Assembly (NCBI RefSeq): GCF_014304815.1 | Contig: NZ_CP047958.1 | Coordinates: forward strand, 2,108,001 to 2,172,000 | From: Synechococcus sp. MIT S9220 | GTDB taxonomy: Bacteria; Cyanobacteriota; Cyanobacteriia; PCC-6307; Cyanobiaceae | Direction of reading: 5' to 3' | Length of the DNA stretch: 64,000 nt | Part shown: positions 27,057 to 36,488 of the stretch, one piece after another | Position numbering within the stretch: position 1 is the first letter of the stretch | How the letters are laid out: the number at the start of each line of letters is the position of its first letter | The notes under the pieces: model-generated | Database searches by the model: none | The model's input: the letters and a program-made list of their open reading frames with translations, nothing else | Told to the model about the DNA's origin: nothing | Translations under genes and position numbers: made by a program

Positions 27057-29131
27057 GGATTGAGCGATTCCTCAACTGTGGTGATCGCGGCGGGCACCGA
27101 CTGAACAGCCTCAGGAAGTCGCCAGATGGCTCCACCAAGAACAGCTGCGAGCGATTCAAGGCTCACCAGAATGGGATGTTGCCCATGTCGCTCGACTGCA
27201 GCTGAGGCCACCGAGGACGCAGACCAGGGATTCCAGCCCGCCAGCAGAACCACGCTGCGATAAGCGCTAGGCCAGGGACTTTCTGAGTTGGAAGCCTCCA
27301 GCAGCTCGAAATGGTGAGCAGCCTCAGCCGGCCGATTGGTCAGGACCGCCAGCAGAGCCAGACTCCAGCGCGCAGAATCATCAGATGGATCCTGCTTGAG
27401 GCGCTCAAGAGCCGACCGCCGGAGCGGTGCTCGATAGCTGAAATGGCCGTCAAGCATGTGCTCGATCGCCACACTGCTGAAGACGGGATCGAGCCCTGCA
27501 GGTCCTTGCGCCAATCCTGCAGCGAGCCGAGGAAACCGCTGCTCGAAACCCTCGGGAACCGTTGAATCGATCCGTCGCTTCCAGAGCGAGTAACTGCCTC
27601 CCTGTGGACGCGGAAATACCTCCACCTCCTCAAAGAGCCCGCTCTTACGAACGGCCTGATCCAAGGAACGAGCAGACCTGCGGACCGAGCCCTGGTCACC
27701 TTCAGCAAGCAAGACCCAGTTGGCATGGTCCAACACGGGCTGGATGTGATCAGTGCTTCCGCCGAGCTGGCGACCCACCAACTGGCCTCCGTTGCGGCGG
27801 CCGTAGTAACTCACATTGTGCTGATTGAGATCAGGCGTACTGGGAACAACAATCAAGGTGATTGGATCAGCGACGGGATCCGCGCCACCAGCTTTCTCAA
27901 CGATCGATCGCAGCGGATGCCGATTTCCTGGTTTCAGGCGTGCATATTGGGCAGTCCAAGCTGGTGCGATCGCAACCAGTGCTCCCGCAGTGAGAGCCAA
28001 TCCAGGCAGCCAGGCTGATCGGGCAGGCCAGCGTTGACGGATCCACACGCCCCACTGCCACCAGCCGCGGCTCAGCAATACCAGCAATGGCGGCAACAAC
28101 GGAGCCATGTAACGGGGGTCTTTGTTGGGGCTGAGATTGGTCACCAACCAACCCAGAAACAGCGTTCCCACCAACCAGCGCCAGGCATCCGCTTGATCCT
28201 GTTGATTGCTGAGCGTTGCCATCCGTGGTCTGAAACGCATCACGACCAGCAAGACAAGGCCAGCCAGCCCAATCCACAGCAGTGCCGGGCCGATCTGAAG
28301 GGGGACCTGACGCAAATACCAGAGCCAGCCCGACAAGCTGAAGACCCCCGGGTCACCCTCTCGGGCCGCGGACTCGATCACCGCTCGATTGGTGCCACCA
28401 AGGGTCGTGATCCAGTTATGCCGAAGCCAGGGGAACACTGAGAGCAAAACCAACATCAATCCCGCCAGCGCCTGCAGTCGCCGGCCCCGTCCGATGCGCT
28501 GGGCTGTCACAAGTGACCAACCCAGTGCAGGCAATAACACCAGAAGAGCGCTCTGTTTCACCAAAACCGAGAACGTCACAGCAAGCGCAGCCCAAAGGGC
28601 TTGCCACCAGTGACCTCCGCAACGCGGACTCCACCAAGCTCCCAGCCGCCAAAGCGCCAACGTGACCAAAGCGGTCAAGGGCAGTTCAAGCACGTAATCG
28701 CTCCTGAGTTCCAGCAGCATCGGTGCCAGGGCTACAGCCGAAGCAGCCAGCAAGGCGAATCCCCTGGCTGATCGTCTTGGGCGCAGAAACTGGAGTGCCC
28801 ACCCGGCACTGGAGACCAGCAGCAAGCCATTCCAGAAGCTCAACGTCCATGCCGCTTCAGAAGGAGCGTCGCCAGCAACGGCCATCACCGTGCCGTTCAC
28901 CAACGAGGCCAGAGGGGGGATCTTTGGCGAGAGGTCGAGGAGAGCGTTCCAGCCTTGCCAACCACCTCCTGCCAGAACGCCAAGAGCACGTCCATGGTCA
29001 AGCGCGCTGTTGAGGTAATCCGCCTGATCCCACGACGGCAAACCAGCGTGATGGCCCCACCACAGACGATCAGCAACGGTGGACAACAGCCAGATCAAGA
29101 TCAGGCAGACACGGAACGGCCCAGCACCCAT
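27035..29131 (-). CDS. PMT/GT39-family membrane glycosyltransferase
   Basis: A 698-residue protein. Residues 1-400 are a multi-helix GT-C membrane domain; the first loop has [14 protein letters not shown], the acidic loop usual in this superfamily, and [14 protein letters not shown] near 350. The last 290 residues form a soluble extension with a helical, TPR-like end. It probably moves a sugar from a lipid carrier to a protein or glycan. The ATG at 29131 overlaps the dnaJ-like stop by one base (TGATG), so cysK, the J protein and this gene look like one operon. Confidence 0.75.
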   Translation of the reverse strand: MGAGPFRVCLILIWLLSTVADRLWWGHHAGLPSWDQADYLNSALDHGRALGVLAGGGWQGWNALLDLSPKIPPLASLVNGTVMAVAGDAPSEAAWTLSFWNGLLLVSSAGWALQFLRPRRSARGFALLAASAVALAPMLLELRSDYVLELPLTALVTLALWRLGAWWSPRCGGHWWQALWAALAVTFSVLVKQSALLVLLPALGWSLVTAQRIGRGRRLQALAGLMLVLLSVFPWLRHNWITTLGGTNRAVIESAAREGDPGVFSLSGWLWYLRQVPLQIGPALLWIGLAGLVLLVVMRFRPRMATLSNQQDQADAWRWLVGTLFLGWLVTNLSPNKDPRYMAPLLPPLLVLLSRGWWQWGVWIRQRWPARSAWLPGLALTAGALVAIAPAWTAQYARLKPGNRHPLRSIVEKAGGADPVADPITLIVVPSTPDLNQHNVSYYGRRNGGQLVGRQLGGSTDHIQPVLDHANWVLLAEGDQGSVRRSARSLDQAVRKSGLFEEVEVFPRPQGGSYSLWKRRIDSTVPEGFEQRFPRLAAGLAQGPAGLDPVFSSVAIEHMLDGHFSYRAPLRRSALERLKQDPSDDSARWSLALLAVLTNRPAEAAHHFELLEASNSESPWPSAYRSVVLLAGWNPWSASSVASAAVERHGQHPILVSLESLAAVLGGAIWRLPEAVQSVPAAITTVEESLNPQAKGSS

Positions 29132-29859
29132 CAACCGATCTCCAACCTGCGTCGTTCCTGCTGAAGACGCTGTCGACGTTGACGAGCCTCCCGCAACATC
29201 TCCCGTCCGTCATGGAGATAGCTGTCGACGTAACCCATCGTGTAACGCTCCAGCTCCGCAACAGCATCTTCTACCTGAGAGAGGCAGTGATACACGCTTA
29301 GGCCAAAGCCTCGGGCCGATGGCGGAGTCGGCAGTGATTGAAACAGGCTCTTGACCTTGTCCAATCGGTTTCGACTCTGTTCCAGATAGCTGCAAAACGC
29401 CTCCATCAGATCATCGTCATAAGGATCTGCCGACAGAGCTTTCAGTTCCCCAGTGAAAGGATTAATCACCTGACCGAGCAGACGGTCAATCGGGGCGTAG
29501 ACCTTCTGAAGCCAGGTGGACAGTGCCTGGTCTTCGCTGGCTCCCTGGCCTGATGCACGCCGTGCCGCCTGACTGGCACGGGCATTGCGGGCACCGCGGG
29601 CCCGTGCTTCCTCACGGGCAGACTCCGAGGATCCGTACTCGCGATCAAAACTTCGCCTGGCCTCCGGATCACCGATTTTCTCCCAGGCTGCATTGAGCAT
29701 CAGGATTCGCTCTTCATCTCCTCCCGCATCGGGATGGTGTTGCTTCACTAAGCGTCGATAGGAAGCTTTGAGTTCGGCTTGGGTGGCATTGGATGTCACC
29801 TCGAGCACTGCATAGGGATCCTGGGGCTGATCCGAATGATCGAAAAATGCAGGGCTCAA
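29131..29859 (-). CDS. J-domain (DnaJ-like) protein
   Basis: A 242-residue co-chaperone-like protein. The J domain covers about 14-75: [36 protein letters not shown], including the invariant HPD that stimulates Hsp70. No Gly/Phe or zinc-finger region follows; the rest is helical with an [13 protein letters not shown] tail. It overlaps the cysK stop by four bases and is followed by the PMT-like gene. Confidence 0.88.
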   Translation of the reverse strand: MSPAFFDHSDQPQDPYAVLEVTSNATQAELKASYRRLVKQHHPDAGGDEERILMLNAAWEKIGDPEARRSFDREYGSSESAREEARARGARNARASQAARRASGQGASEDQALSTWLQKVYAPIDRLLGQVINPFTGELKALSADPYDDDLMEAFCSYLEQSRNRLDKVKSLFQSLPTPPSARGFGLSVYHCLSQVEDAVAELERYTMGYVDSYLHDGREMLREARQRRQRLQQERRRLEIG

Positions 29860-30824
29860 AGCTGACCATCCCTGCGCGCCGGCAGAACAGATGCAGCACT
29901 GAACATCGGAGTCGAAAGATAACGCTCGCCGAAGCTGGCAAGAATCACCACGATTCGGCGACCGGCCATCGCTGAACGCTGGCCCAGCTTTAAGGCTGCT
30001 GCAACAGCTGCTCCGCTGCTCACTCCGCAGAGCAGTCCCTCCTCTCTGGCCAGACGCCGGCCAAGCTCCATGGCTTCCTCATCGGTCACAGCAATGACCT
30101 CATCGATGAGTTCCCGCTCCAGCACCGGAGGAACAAAGCCGGCACCGATTCCCTGGATGCGATGAGGACCCGCCGCTCCACCGGACAGCACCGAACTGGC
30201 AGCTGGCTCCACTGCAATCACCTGAAGATCCCGCTGCCGGCTACGCAGCACCCGGGCACAACCGGTGATGGTTCCTCCTGTCCCCACCCCCGCCACCAGG
30301 GCATCCAAACGCCCTTCGGTGTCCTGCCAGATTTCCTCCGCCGTTGACGCAGCATGTACAGCGGGATTGGCAGGGTTATCAAATTGCTGAAGCAGATACG
30401 CTCCAGGAATCTCGTCAACCAACTCCCTGGCGAGAGCAATCGCACCCTGCATCCCTTCATTGCCTGGCGTGAGCTGTAATTCCGCGCCATAAGCACGCAG
30501 CATTGATCTCCGCTCCGTGCTCATGGTGTCGGGCATGGTGAGAATGAGGCGATAACCGCGCGCTGCTGCAACCATCGCCAAAGCAATGCCGGTATTGCCG
30601 CTAGTTGGTTCCACCAGCACTGTGCTGCCAGGCTTAATTGTTCCGCTTTCCTCAGCGGCCTCAACCATGGCGCCTGCGATTCGGTCTTTGACCGAAGCAG
30701 TGGGGTTAAAGCTCTCAAGCTTGGCAACGATTTCAGCCTTGCAGCCGAAAGCCTGAGGAAGACGATTGAGCCGCACCAAAGGTGTACGACCTACCAACGC
30801 AGTGATATCAGAAGCGATCGGCAT
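29856..30824 (-). CDS. cysK: Cysteine synthase A (O-acetylserine sulfhydrylase)
   Basis: PLP enzyme making L-cysteine from O-acetylserine and sulfide. It has 322 residues. The PLP lysine is in [10 protein letters not shown] (K46). The substrate loop [18 protein letters not shown] is near 75 and the phosphate loop [10 protein letters not shown] near 178, with the ending [16 protein letters not shown] as in the family. It is the first gene of the cysK-dnaJ-PMT set. About 250 bp separate it from the porin gene upstream. Confidence 0.95.
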   Translation of the reverse strand: MPIASDITALVGRTPLVRLNRLPQAFGCKAEIVAKLESFNPTASVKDRIAGAMVEAAEESGTIKPGSTVLVEPTSGNTGIALAMVAAARGYRLILTMPDTMSTERRSMLRAYGAELQLTPGNEGMQGAIALARELVDEIPGAYLLQQFDNPANPAVHAASTAEEIWQDTEGRLDALVAGVGTGGTITGCARVLRSRQRDLQVIAVEPAASSVLSGGAAGPHRIQGIGAGFVPPVLERELIDEVIAVTDEEAMELGRRLAREEGLLCGVSSGAAVAAALKLGQRSAMAGRRIVVILASFGERYLSTPMFSAASVLPARRDGQL

Positions 30825-30981
30825 GCGTAGTGGGTGACTGGTGCTGCGTTAAATCCATCCAATCATTGAGAGGCTATCTCTATGGCCAGCCTCAAAGGTT
30901 GAATTGCGCAAGAGCCTGAGCAATTCTGTTCATCATATGCATCAAAGTTATTCGCAGTCGACAACAATCAAAACAATCAAT

Positions 30982-31009
30982 AAAAAGCCCTCTCCTACAA
31001 GAGGGCTTT
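30982..31009 (-). terminator. Rho-independent terminator of the porin gene
   Basis: A perfect 10-bp stem (AAAGCCCTCT with AGAGGGCTTT, loop CCTACA) with a T run on the minus strand. It lies about 70 bp beyond the porin stop and separates it from cysK. Confidence 0.88.
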
Positions 31010-31035
31010 GAAATATGCAAGCTGAATCAGTGGAT

Positions 31036-31060
31036 GAAGGATTACATTAAATAATCCTTC
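31036..31060 (-). other. Second hairpin in the porin 3' region
   Basis: GAAGGATTA pairs perfectly with TAATCCTTC around a 7-base loop, between the porin stop codon and its terminator. No T run follows. It could guard the mRNA 3' end against decay. Confidence 0.45.
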
Positions 31061-31078
31061 TATCACTCATCGCTAGGG

Positions 31079-32782
31079 TCAGAAACTGAAGGTGGTCTTC
31101 ACCAGACCGCCGAACTGATTGAAGCTCTCACCCTGAGTGACGGAGCCCAGAGGACGACTCAGATAGAAAAGAGCTGGGGTCACAGAGATATTGTCGGTAA
31201 CCTGGAACTGATACCAAAATTCCCAGGCATACTGACCATCGCGCGCCAGTTGCTCTTCAGCAGTGGAAGAGGAAATTCCATCAACGGCGTTGCCGGAGAG
31301 ATCAATTCCAGTCACGAACGCTTGCTGGCCAACAGCCATACCTGCGTTGTTGCCCTTCAGGAAGACGTCACTCCACTGAAGACCCACATACCAGGACTGA
31401 GAGGTTGCAGAATCAAATTCGTAACCCAAAAGTGTGCTGTCGCTTGCGCCAGAAGTGGAGCTAAGTCCCCAACCTGCGCTGACAGAGGGGACCCAGCCGG
31501 ATTGCTCAGGCTGCCACCAAGTACTCAACCCGAAACTGTTGGTATTCCCCAAAGTGCCCACATTTGCAGCCAAAGGCGTCCCGGTCGCTTCAAAGACAGA
31601 TCCCCAATTCTTGGAGCTGTAGTTGTAAGCAGCGGCAAGTCCCCAGTTGCTATCGGCATAAGCGAGTTGAACAGTACCTGTGCCCGCAGCTCCGTCGGTT
31701 GCGATACCTCCGGATCTTGGATTACTGGAATTTCCGTTAGAGGAAACGTAGTTCGCGCTAATACTGAAACCATCGTTCGTCCACCAGACACCAGCACCAG
31801 CACCGAGATTCAGGCTGTAAGCACCTGGCGCACCTGCATAGGTGAAGTAATCAAGGATGGTATCTGAGGGATAAGCACTTGGCCAAACAGCCAGCATGTC
31901 GTCTTGGCGCACCTTGCCACCAGCTGTGATCGTGAAATCACTACCTACAGGGAATTGGTAGAAGAGACGATCAATTTTAAGGGTGTCACTCTCATCAAAA
32001 GCAACTTCCAAGCTGGAAGGTGTCAGGTAAGTACCGCCTAACGCACTGGAAATTCCGGTCGAGCCGTCAAAACCGAACGCAGTACCGGTGAAGTTGCCAG
32101 TCCTGATACGTGTACGCAGCAGATCTTTACCAGTGAAGCTGGTATCAAGATCAAGCTTATAGTCGTAATTAAAGGTGGTGGCGCCGAGTGAATAGTTGGC
32201 AATATCTGACATCTTTTCCCTGCCGCCAGGGCCTGTCAAAGCGTTGGATCTACCAAACTGTTTGTCGACCTTGGCATCGCCGCCATAGCTGTTGGAGCCG
32301 ATCACAAAGGTGGCTGTTCCACTCATCTTTGTTGTGGTGGAGAACTGGGTTGCTTCCAGTTCGCCAACGCGGGCTTCCAGACCATCAACACGGCCCTTCA
32401 CGATGGCGAGTTCTTTTTCGAACTCTTTCATCAGACGCTTGAGCTCGTCGGTCACTTCGGTGACGCGGTCGAGACAGGCGTTCAGCAGTGCAGCCGCTTC
32501 AAAGCGGGTCATTGCACGGTTGCCACGGAAAGTGCCGTTGGGATAACCGGCAACACAGCCGTAGCGCTCGATCAGGTTGCTAAGAGCCTGATAAGCCCAG
32601 TCAGTCGGAAAGACATCGTTGAACTGGTTGATGCTGGTGACCTGCTCAGAAGCAGCCGTGCCATGGGACACAGAGGCGTAATCAGAAACACCGGCAACAT
32701 TGACTTCAGTCGCGCCAGCAGCCATCGGAGCCAGCAGGCCCAGGGCAGCAGGAGCAACCAGCAGTTGCTTGAACAATTTCAT
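31079..32782 (-). CDS. Major outer-membrane porin (SLH + OprB, Som type)
   Basis: A 567-residue porin. A signal peptide covers about 1-24 (cleavage near AGA). An SLH domain follows (about 50-110: NDVFPTDWAYQALSNLIERYGCVAGYPNG, FRGNRAMTRFEAAALLNACLDRV), which anchors to peptidoglycan-linked polymer. A coiled-coil spacer (about 110-145, VTDELKRLMKEFEKEL) leads to a beta-barrel ending in aromatic residue F (KTTFSF). This is the Som/iron-uptake porin group of cyanobacteria. Its ribosome-binding site overlaps a match to the Yfr1 sRNA core, and it has its own terminator. Confidence 0.92.
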   Translation of the reverse strand: MKLFKQLLVAPAALGLLAPMAAGATEVNVAGVSDYASVSHGTAASEQVTSINQFNDVFPTDWAYQALSNLIERYGCVAGYPNGTFRGNRAMTRFEAAALLNACLDRVTEVTDELKRLMKEFEKELAIVKGRVDGLEARVGELEATQFSTTTKMSGTATFVIGSNSYGGDAKVDKQFGRSNALTGPGGREKMSDIANYSLGATTFNYDYKLDLDTSFTGKDLLRTRIRTGNFTGTAFGFDGSTGISSALGGTYLTPSSLEVAFDESDTLKIDRLFYQFPVGSDFTITAGGKVRQDDMLAVWPSAYPSDTILDYFTYAGAPGAYSLNLGAGAGVWWTNDGFSISANYVSSNGNSSNPRSGGIATDGAAGTGTVQLAYADSNWGLAAAYNYSSKNWGSVFEATGTPLAANVGTLGNTNSFGLSTWWQPEQSGWVPSVSAGWGLSSTSGASDSTLLGYEFDSATSQSWYVGLQWSDVFLKGNNAGMAVGQQAFVTGIDLSGNAVDGISSSTAEEQLARDGQYAWEFWYQFQVTDNISVTPALFYLSRPLGSVTQGESFNQFGGLVKTTFSF

Positions 32783-32791
32783 GGGGAAGGG

Positions 32792-32802
32792 TCCTCACAC
32801 AC
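32792..32802 (-). promoter_or_regulatory. Predicted Yfr1 sRNA target site over the porin ribosome-binding site
   Basis: The porin leader reads GUGUGUGAGGA, an 11-base perfect complement to the core of the conserved cyanobacterial sRNA Yfr1 (ACUCCUCACACAC). Its GAGGA also serves as Shine-Dalgarno sequence, 9 bases before the ATG. Yfr1 is known to bind porin (som) mRNAs in Prochlorococcus and lower their translation, so the same control is expected here. The Yfr1 gene itself is not in the window. Confidence 0.72.
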
Positions 32803-32975
32803 AGAACCGGCGTATAAAACGCCACATTCAATTTGCTTGGTGTGCCAAGACAGTGAGCTAAGGGCTGTGACAGCACATCCCTTGACTGGTAGCCGGCGCT
32901 ACCAAAATCAGTCCTTTGTGTAAGAACAGCCACCAAATCAGATCCCAATGCGAAGACACTGACGTTTACCAGCCC

Positions 32976-33012
32976 AAAAACGATGCCCCCACCTGGAAAT
33001 CCAGCCGGGGGC
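32976..33012 (-). terminator. Terminator-like hairpin downstream of a tiny minus-strand frame
   Basis: GCCCCC pairs with GGGGGC and CTGG with CCAG around the loop AAAT, with a 2-base internal mismatch. On the minus strand five T follow after four bases. This would end a minus-strand transcript coming from about 33.1-33.2 kb, where no large gene exists. Confidence 0.45.
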
Positions 33013-33067
33013 TCTCGCCGGGTCCACTCTGGCGCGGAACCGATTGATCAGTCAGAAGAAAATGCCG

Positions 33068-33121
33068 TCAGCCGGCGTTCTCCGCGATCAGCAGACCCTG
33101 CATCAAAGAACTGGAACTCAT
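33068..33121 (-). CDS. Possible 17-residue peptide with strong ribosome-binding site
   Basis: An ATG at 33121 opens 17 codons (MSSSSLMQGLLIAENAG). It is preceded by AGGAGGTG, a full match to the anti-Shine-Dalgarno, 3-5 bases upstream, far better than most genes here. A terminator-like hairpin lies 56 bp past the stop. In the same frame a GTG further upstream would give about 45 residues. I recognise no family. It may be a genuine microprotein, a leader peptide, or chance. Confidence 0.3.
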   Translation of the reverse strand: MSSSSLMQGLLIAENAG

Positions 33122-33158
33122 GGACACCTCCTCCCGGATGGCTAAGTGAACGCCGGTA

Positions 33159-34805
33159 ATGCCTTCGAAGCCACCCAGACCGCGAACGATCGAAAATGCC
33201 TTCACATCACTGCGATCAGGACACTTGAACCATAACGGAACCGCAAAGCCTGCGCTGTTATGGCTCCTCACCCTGTTCCTTTGGCTACCTGGTCTAGGAA
33301 ACCAGCCACTGCGCGACTGGGATGAAGGCAGGGTCGCCAGCGTGGCTCGCTCCACAATCTCCCGATGGGATTGGGGGTCTGCCGGAGGCGACTGGTTGTT
33401 GGCCTGGAAATGGGACGAGGCTTATCTCAACAAGCCTCCTGGCCTGCACTGGCTGATCGGAGCATCCACTCAGTTCTTCGGCGACAACGAGTGGGCCGTG
33501 AGGCTGATGCCATGCCTGATCGCCAGCCTCGCCATCCCCTTGTTGCTGCTGCTGCGTCGTCAGCTGGGAGGTCATGGGGCAGAGAACAAGGCCATGCTTG
33601 CCGCCTTGATCTTGATGACGGTGATGCCCATGGCACGCCATGGGCGGCTAGCAATGCTGGACGGGAGCCTCGTGACCAGCGTTCTACTGCTTTGGACCGG
33701 TTGGCTTAGCAGCCGTTCTACGCCTTGGCATGGATTACTGGCAGGACTGGGAGCCACCGGAATCTTGATGCTGAAGGCGCCTGCACTGGTTGGGTTCGTG
33801 CTGGTCACAGCAGGTATTAGCGTCCTGGATCGGCGCCAAAGCAACTGGAGCGCCACTTCACTTCTCTGGGTTTGCGCAGGAATCAGCCCGGGGCTTGCCT
33901 GGCATATTTGGCACTTCGCTCAAAGAGGTAGTTCTGCGCTCGTGATGTGGGGCGGACAGGGCTTCAGTCGTGTAGCTGGTGTGGTGGGAGACAGCACCGG
34001 TGCTTTCATCATGCCGATCACTGAGGTGCTCGAGGGAGGCTGGCCATGGCTGCTCCTGCTTCCCCTTGGCATCAGGTTGGCCTGGCAACAGCGAAGTGAC
34101 TCAGCTGGACGCTGGGAACTGGGTCTGATGATGGGAAGCGCTGCGCTGGTGCTGCCGCTGCGCAGCCAACTGCCCTGGTACAGCCACCTTCTCTGGCCTG
34201 CCATTGCTTTGCTCTGTGCCGAAGGTCTACATCACGTACTGGTCTCCGGCAGACCCCGATGGATTGTCAAAATTTGGCTGCTGATTGGAGCAGCTTTGCT
34301 GCTTGCAAGTTTGATCATATTTCTCAGCAGTAAGACCATGGCAGTACCGCGATTGGCTGTGGTCTGCGCCGGGAGCGGCCTCCTCTTGGGAGGCCAACAA
34401 CTGATTCAAGCAACGCAACAACAGCGATGGCGTGGGCTCATCACACTGCTCATAGGGTGGGGTTCTGCCCTGCTTGCGCTTTGGCACAGCCAACTTTGGC
34501 TCTGGGAGCTGAATGAGAGCTGGGACCCTCGACCAGTTGCCAACGCAATCCGGGAGCTACCAGCCGACGCCAAGGTCGTCCTCGATGGACCCACACGACC
34601 GTCGATGGGCTGGTATGCGAATCGAAAAATGCTGCAGGACACTGACCAAATCCATGGCGAATACTGGGTAGTGAGTCAACAAGCTCCCAAGGGATGCGCA
34701 GTAGACGGGGCGGAACTGAAATCAAGTCAAGGGAAGGACCCTTGGCAGCTCTGGTACTGCCCATTCAATCCAGAGAACATCGAGGAAGGCCATGAAGGGC
34801 AATAG
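33159..34805 (+). CDS. ArnT/GT39-like membrane glycosyltransferase
   Basis: Up to 548 residues. After a polar start, LFLWLPGLGNQPLRDWDEGRVA gives the first helix and the acidic DWDEG loop typical of ArnT/PMT-type GT-C enzymes. KWDEAYLNKPPGLHWLIG is the next family motif. About ten more helices follow, then a soluble C-terminal end. It probably transfers a sugar from a polyprenyl carrier. The TTG at 33225, preceded by AGGA, is a credible shorter start (526 residues) that removes the poorly fitting first 22 residues. It overlaps the DUF2079 gene downstream by 14 bases. Confidence 0.82.
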   Translation: MPSKPPRPRTIENAFTSLRSGHLNHNGTAKPALLWLLTLFLWLPGLGNQPLRDWDEGRVASVARSTISRWDWGSAGGDWLLAWKWDEAYLNKPPGLHWLIGASTQFFGDNEWAVRLMPCLIASLAIPLLLLLRRQLGGHGAENKAMLAALILMTVMPMARHGRLAMLDGSLVTSVLLLWTGWLSSRSTPWHGLLAGLGATGILMLKAPALVGFVLVTAGISVLDRRQSNWSATSLLWVCAGISPGLAWHIWHFAQRGSSALVMWGGQGFSRVAGVVGDSTGAFIMPITEVLEGGWPWLLLLPLGIRLAWQQRSDSAGRWELGLMMGSAALVLPLRSQLPWYSHLLWPAIALLCAEGLHHVLVSGRPRWIVKIWLLIGAALLLASLIIFLSSKTMAVPRLAVVCAGSGLLLGGQQLIQATQQQRWRGLITLLIGWGSALLALWHSQLWLWELNESWDPRPVANAIRELPADAKVVLDGPTRPSMGWYANRKMLQDTDQIHGEYWVVSQQAPKGCAVDGAELKSSQGKDPWQLWYCPFNPENIEEGHEGQ

Positions 34806-36207
34806 CCAATCGTTGAAACTGCCGAATCAACTCTGGCTAATCAGTCTTCTGATCGGATTACTGGGATGGAGCTGTTCTGCTACCCGACATTGGCTGCTGC
34901 AAAGCAACGCCTACGACCTGGGGCTTTTTGATCAATGGGCTTGGTTGGTGAGCAAGGGTCTGCCACCGGTATCGACGATGGAAGGAGTCCACCTCCTGGC
35001 AGATCACGCCGCTTGGTGGCTCTATCTGAGTGGCGCGCTCTACGCCATCCAACCGTCACTGGATTGGTTACTGGCTTCCCAGGCCCTGGCGTTGAGCTTC
35101 ACAGCAATTCCGATCTGGATGCTCGCAGCTCAGGCGCGACTGCCACGCAAACTCTGCTGGCTGGCTTGTCTGCTGTGGTGGCTTCAACCAGTGGTCTTCA
35201 ACTGCAATCTGTTTGATTTCCACCCGGAAGTGTGGGGGATGCCTGTGCTGGCACTTGCTCTCTGGGCTGAGAGGGCGGGTCGTCCAATCCTGTGGATCAC
35301 GTTGCTGCTGAGTCTGCTGGGATTCAGAGACGGACTACTGCTGATCATTGCCGGCATGGCGATCGAACAAGCCTGGCGACGTCGCTGGCGCTGGAGCACA
35401 GCTGCCACCTTGGTGTCAGGAGGTTGGCTGTTGATGCTCAGCCGCTGGCTTTATCCCTGGCTGCGTCATGGCGAAGGACCCAAAGCAGCAGCACAGATGT
35501 TTGGACACCTAAATGGCAACCCGGTTGAGGTCCTCAGCAGTCTCGACTGGATCGGAGGAGCTTTTTACCTCCTGCTCCTTGCACTCCCATGCGGTGTTCT
35601 CTGGAAACGCACATCTTTACCGGTGTTGCTGATCGGATTGCCTCTGGTTGTTGTCAATCTGCTTTCTTCATCCAGCAGCTATCGCACGCTGATTCATCAC
35701 TACAGCCTGCCGCTTGCTGTCATCGCCGTTGTTGCTGCCATCGACGGCCTTGCCGCAGGCGAGAGGAAAGGCCGATCCCTATCGCGCAAGCGCCGTTCTC
35801 TCATCGTGGGATGGGCAATTCTCTGCTGGCTGGCATTAGCCAAACCTTGGTTCTTCACGGGGCCTTACCTTGACCGGCTCGGCATGCGTCAGGACGCGAC
35901 AGAAGCCATCAGCCTCGTGCCCTCTCGCGCACGCGTGTTGAGTACCAGTTACCTGGCACCTCATCTAACTCAACGCCAATGGATTGCCTTCCCGAAAAAA
36001 CAATCCGAAAAACTGCTGACAACCGGCAACTGGAAGGCATTACTGCTGAATCCAGATGATGCCGGTTGGGGTTCAACCAAAACAATCCAGACAGACTTAC
36101 TCAAGCAAGCGCATCGCAATGGCTGGAAATGCCGGAAGTGGTCTTCTGGCCTGGAACTCTGTCTGGCACCCGACGGAGCACAAGTGCCCCCGCTTCACAA
36201 TGAATGA
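34792..36207 (+). CDS. DUF2079 membrane protein A
   Basis: A 471-residue multi-helix membrane protein of the DUF2079 family, thought to be GT-C-like. It has SNAYDLGLFDQWAWLVSKG near the start, HLLADHAAWW, and FDFHPEVWGMPVLALALW near 140, the usual family motifs. Its ATG lies within the end of the ArnT-like gene. Its 3' 107 bases overlap the truncated minus-strand DUF2079 copy. A decayed copy of its 3' third is found at 38.5-38.95 kb. Substrate unknown. Confidence 0.83.
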   Translation: MKGNSQSLKLPNQLWLISLLIGLLGWSCSATRHWLLQSNAYDLGLFDQWAWLVSKGLPPVSTMEGVHLLADHAAWWLYLSGALYAIQPSLDWLLASQALALSFTAIPIWMLAAQARLPRKLCWLACLLWWLQPVVFNCNLFDFHPEVWGMPVLALALWAERAGRPILWITLLLSLLGFRDGLLLIIAGMAIEQAWRRRWRWSTAATLVSGGWLLMLSRWLYPWLRHGEGPKAAAQMFGHLNGNPVEVLSSLDWIGGAFYLLLLALPCGVLWKRTSLPVLLIGLPLVVVNLLSSSSSYRTLIHHYSLPLAVIAVVAAIDGLAAGERKGRSLSRKRRSLIVGWAILCWLALAKPWFFTGPYLDRLGMRQDATEAISLVPSRARVLSTSYLAPHLTQRQWIAFPKKQSEKLLTTGNWKALLLNPDDAGWGSTKTIQTDLLKQAHRNGWKCRKWSSGLELCLAPDGAQVPPLHNE

Positions 36208-36480
36208 GCTTGTAATCGCCTTTGGCAAGCAATTCTTGAACCTGATCGCGAATTTTGATCTGCACACGTCGCTCATGTTTGAAAACTGGCGCCAAGGGTG
36301 TGTAGTAAACGGGGAAAGTAACGACATAGACCACTGAACGCACCGCAACCTTCCGATCCTTGAATTGCACTGAATTCGGGAAACGAATCAACTCTTCCCG
36401 CTGAGCCAAAAGCGCTGCATCCGCCGAGTCAAAGGGGAAGAAAAGCAAAGGCAAGCTGAGCGCAAAAAGAAATCTATTAA
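36101..36480 (-). pseudogene. Truncated DUF2079 copy (C-terminal fragment with internal deletion)
   Basis: The minus strand encodes a C-terminal piece almost identical to that of the intact gene at 38849-40498 (LAQREELIRFPNSVQF, YYTPLAPVFKHERRVQIKI). Near 36412 the match stops and the frame joins directly to an internal membrane segment (LFALSLPLLF-P) resembling the middle of the gene at 36489-38093. About 100 or more residues between the two are missing, and there is no start. It overlaps the end of DUF2079 A on the other strand. Confidence 0.78.
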
Positions 36481-36488
36481 GACGTCTA

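Larger units (their letters stand above)
32783..33067. other. Porin leader and upstream region
   Basis: About 285 bp holding the porin 5' leader with its Yfr1-complementary site, and further upstream a terminator-like hairpin at 32976-33012. No gene longer than the 17-codon reading frame at 33068-33121 is supported here. Confidence 0.5.
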
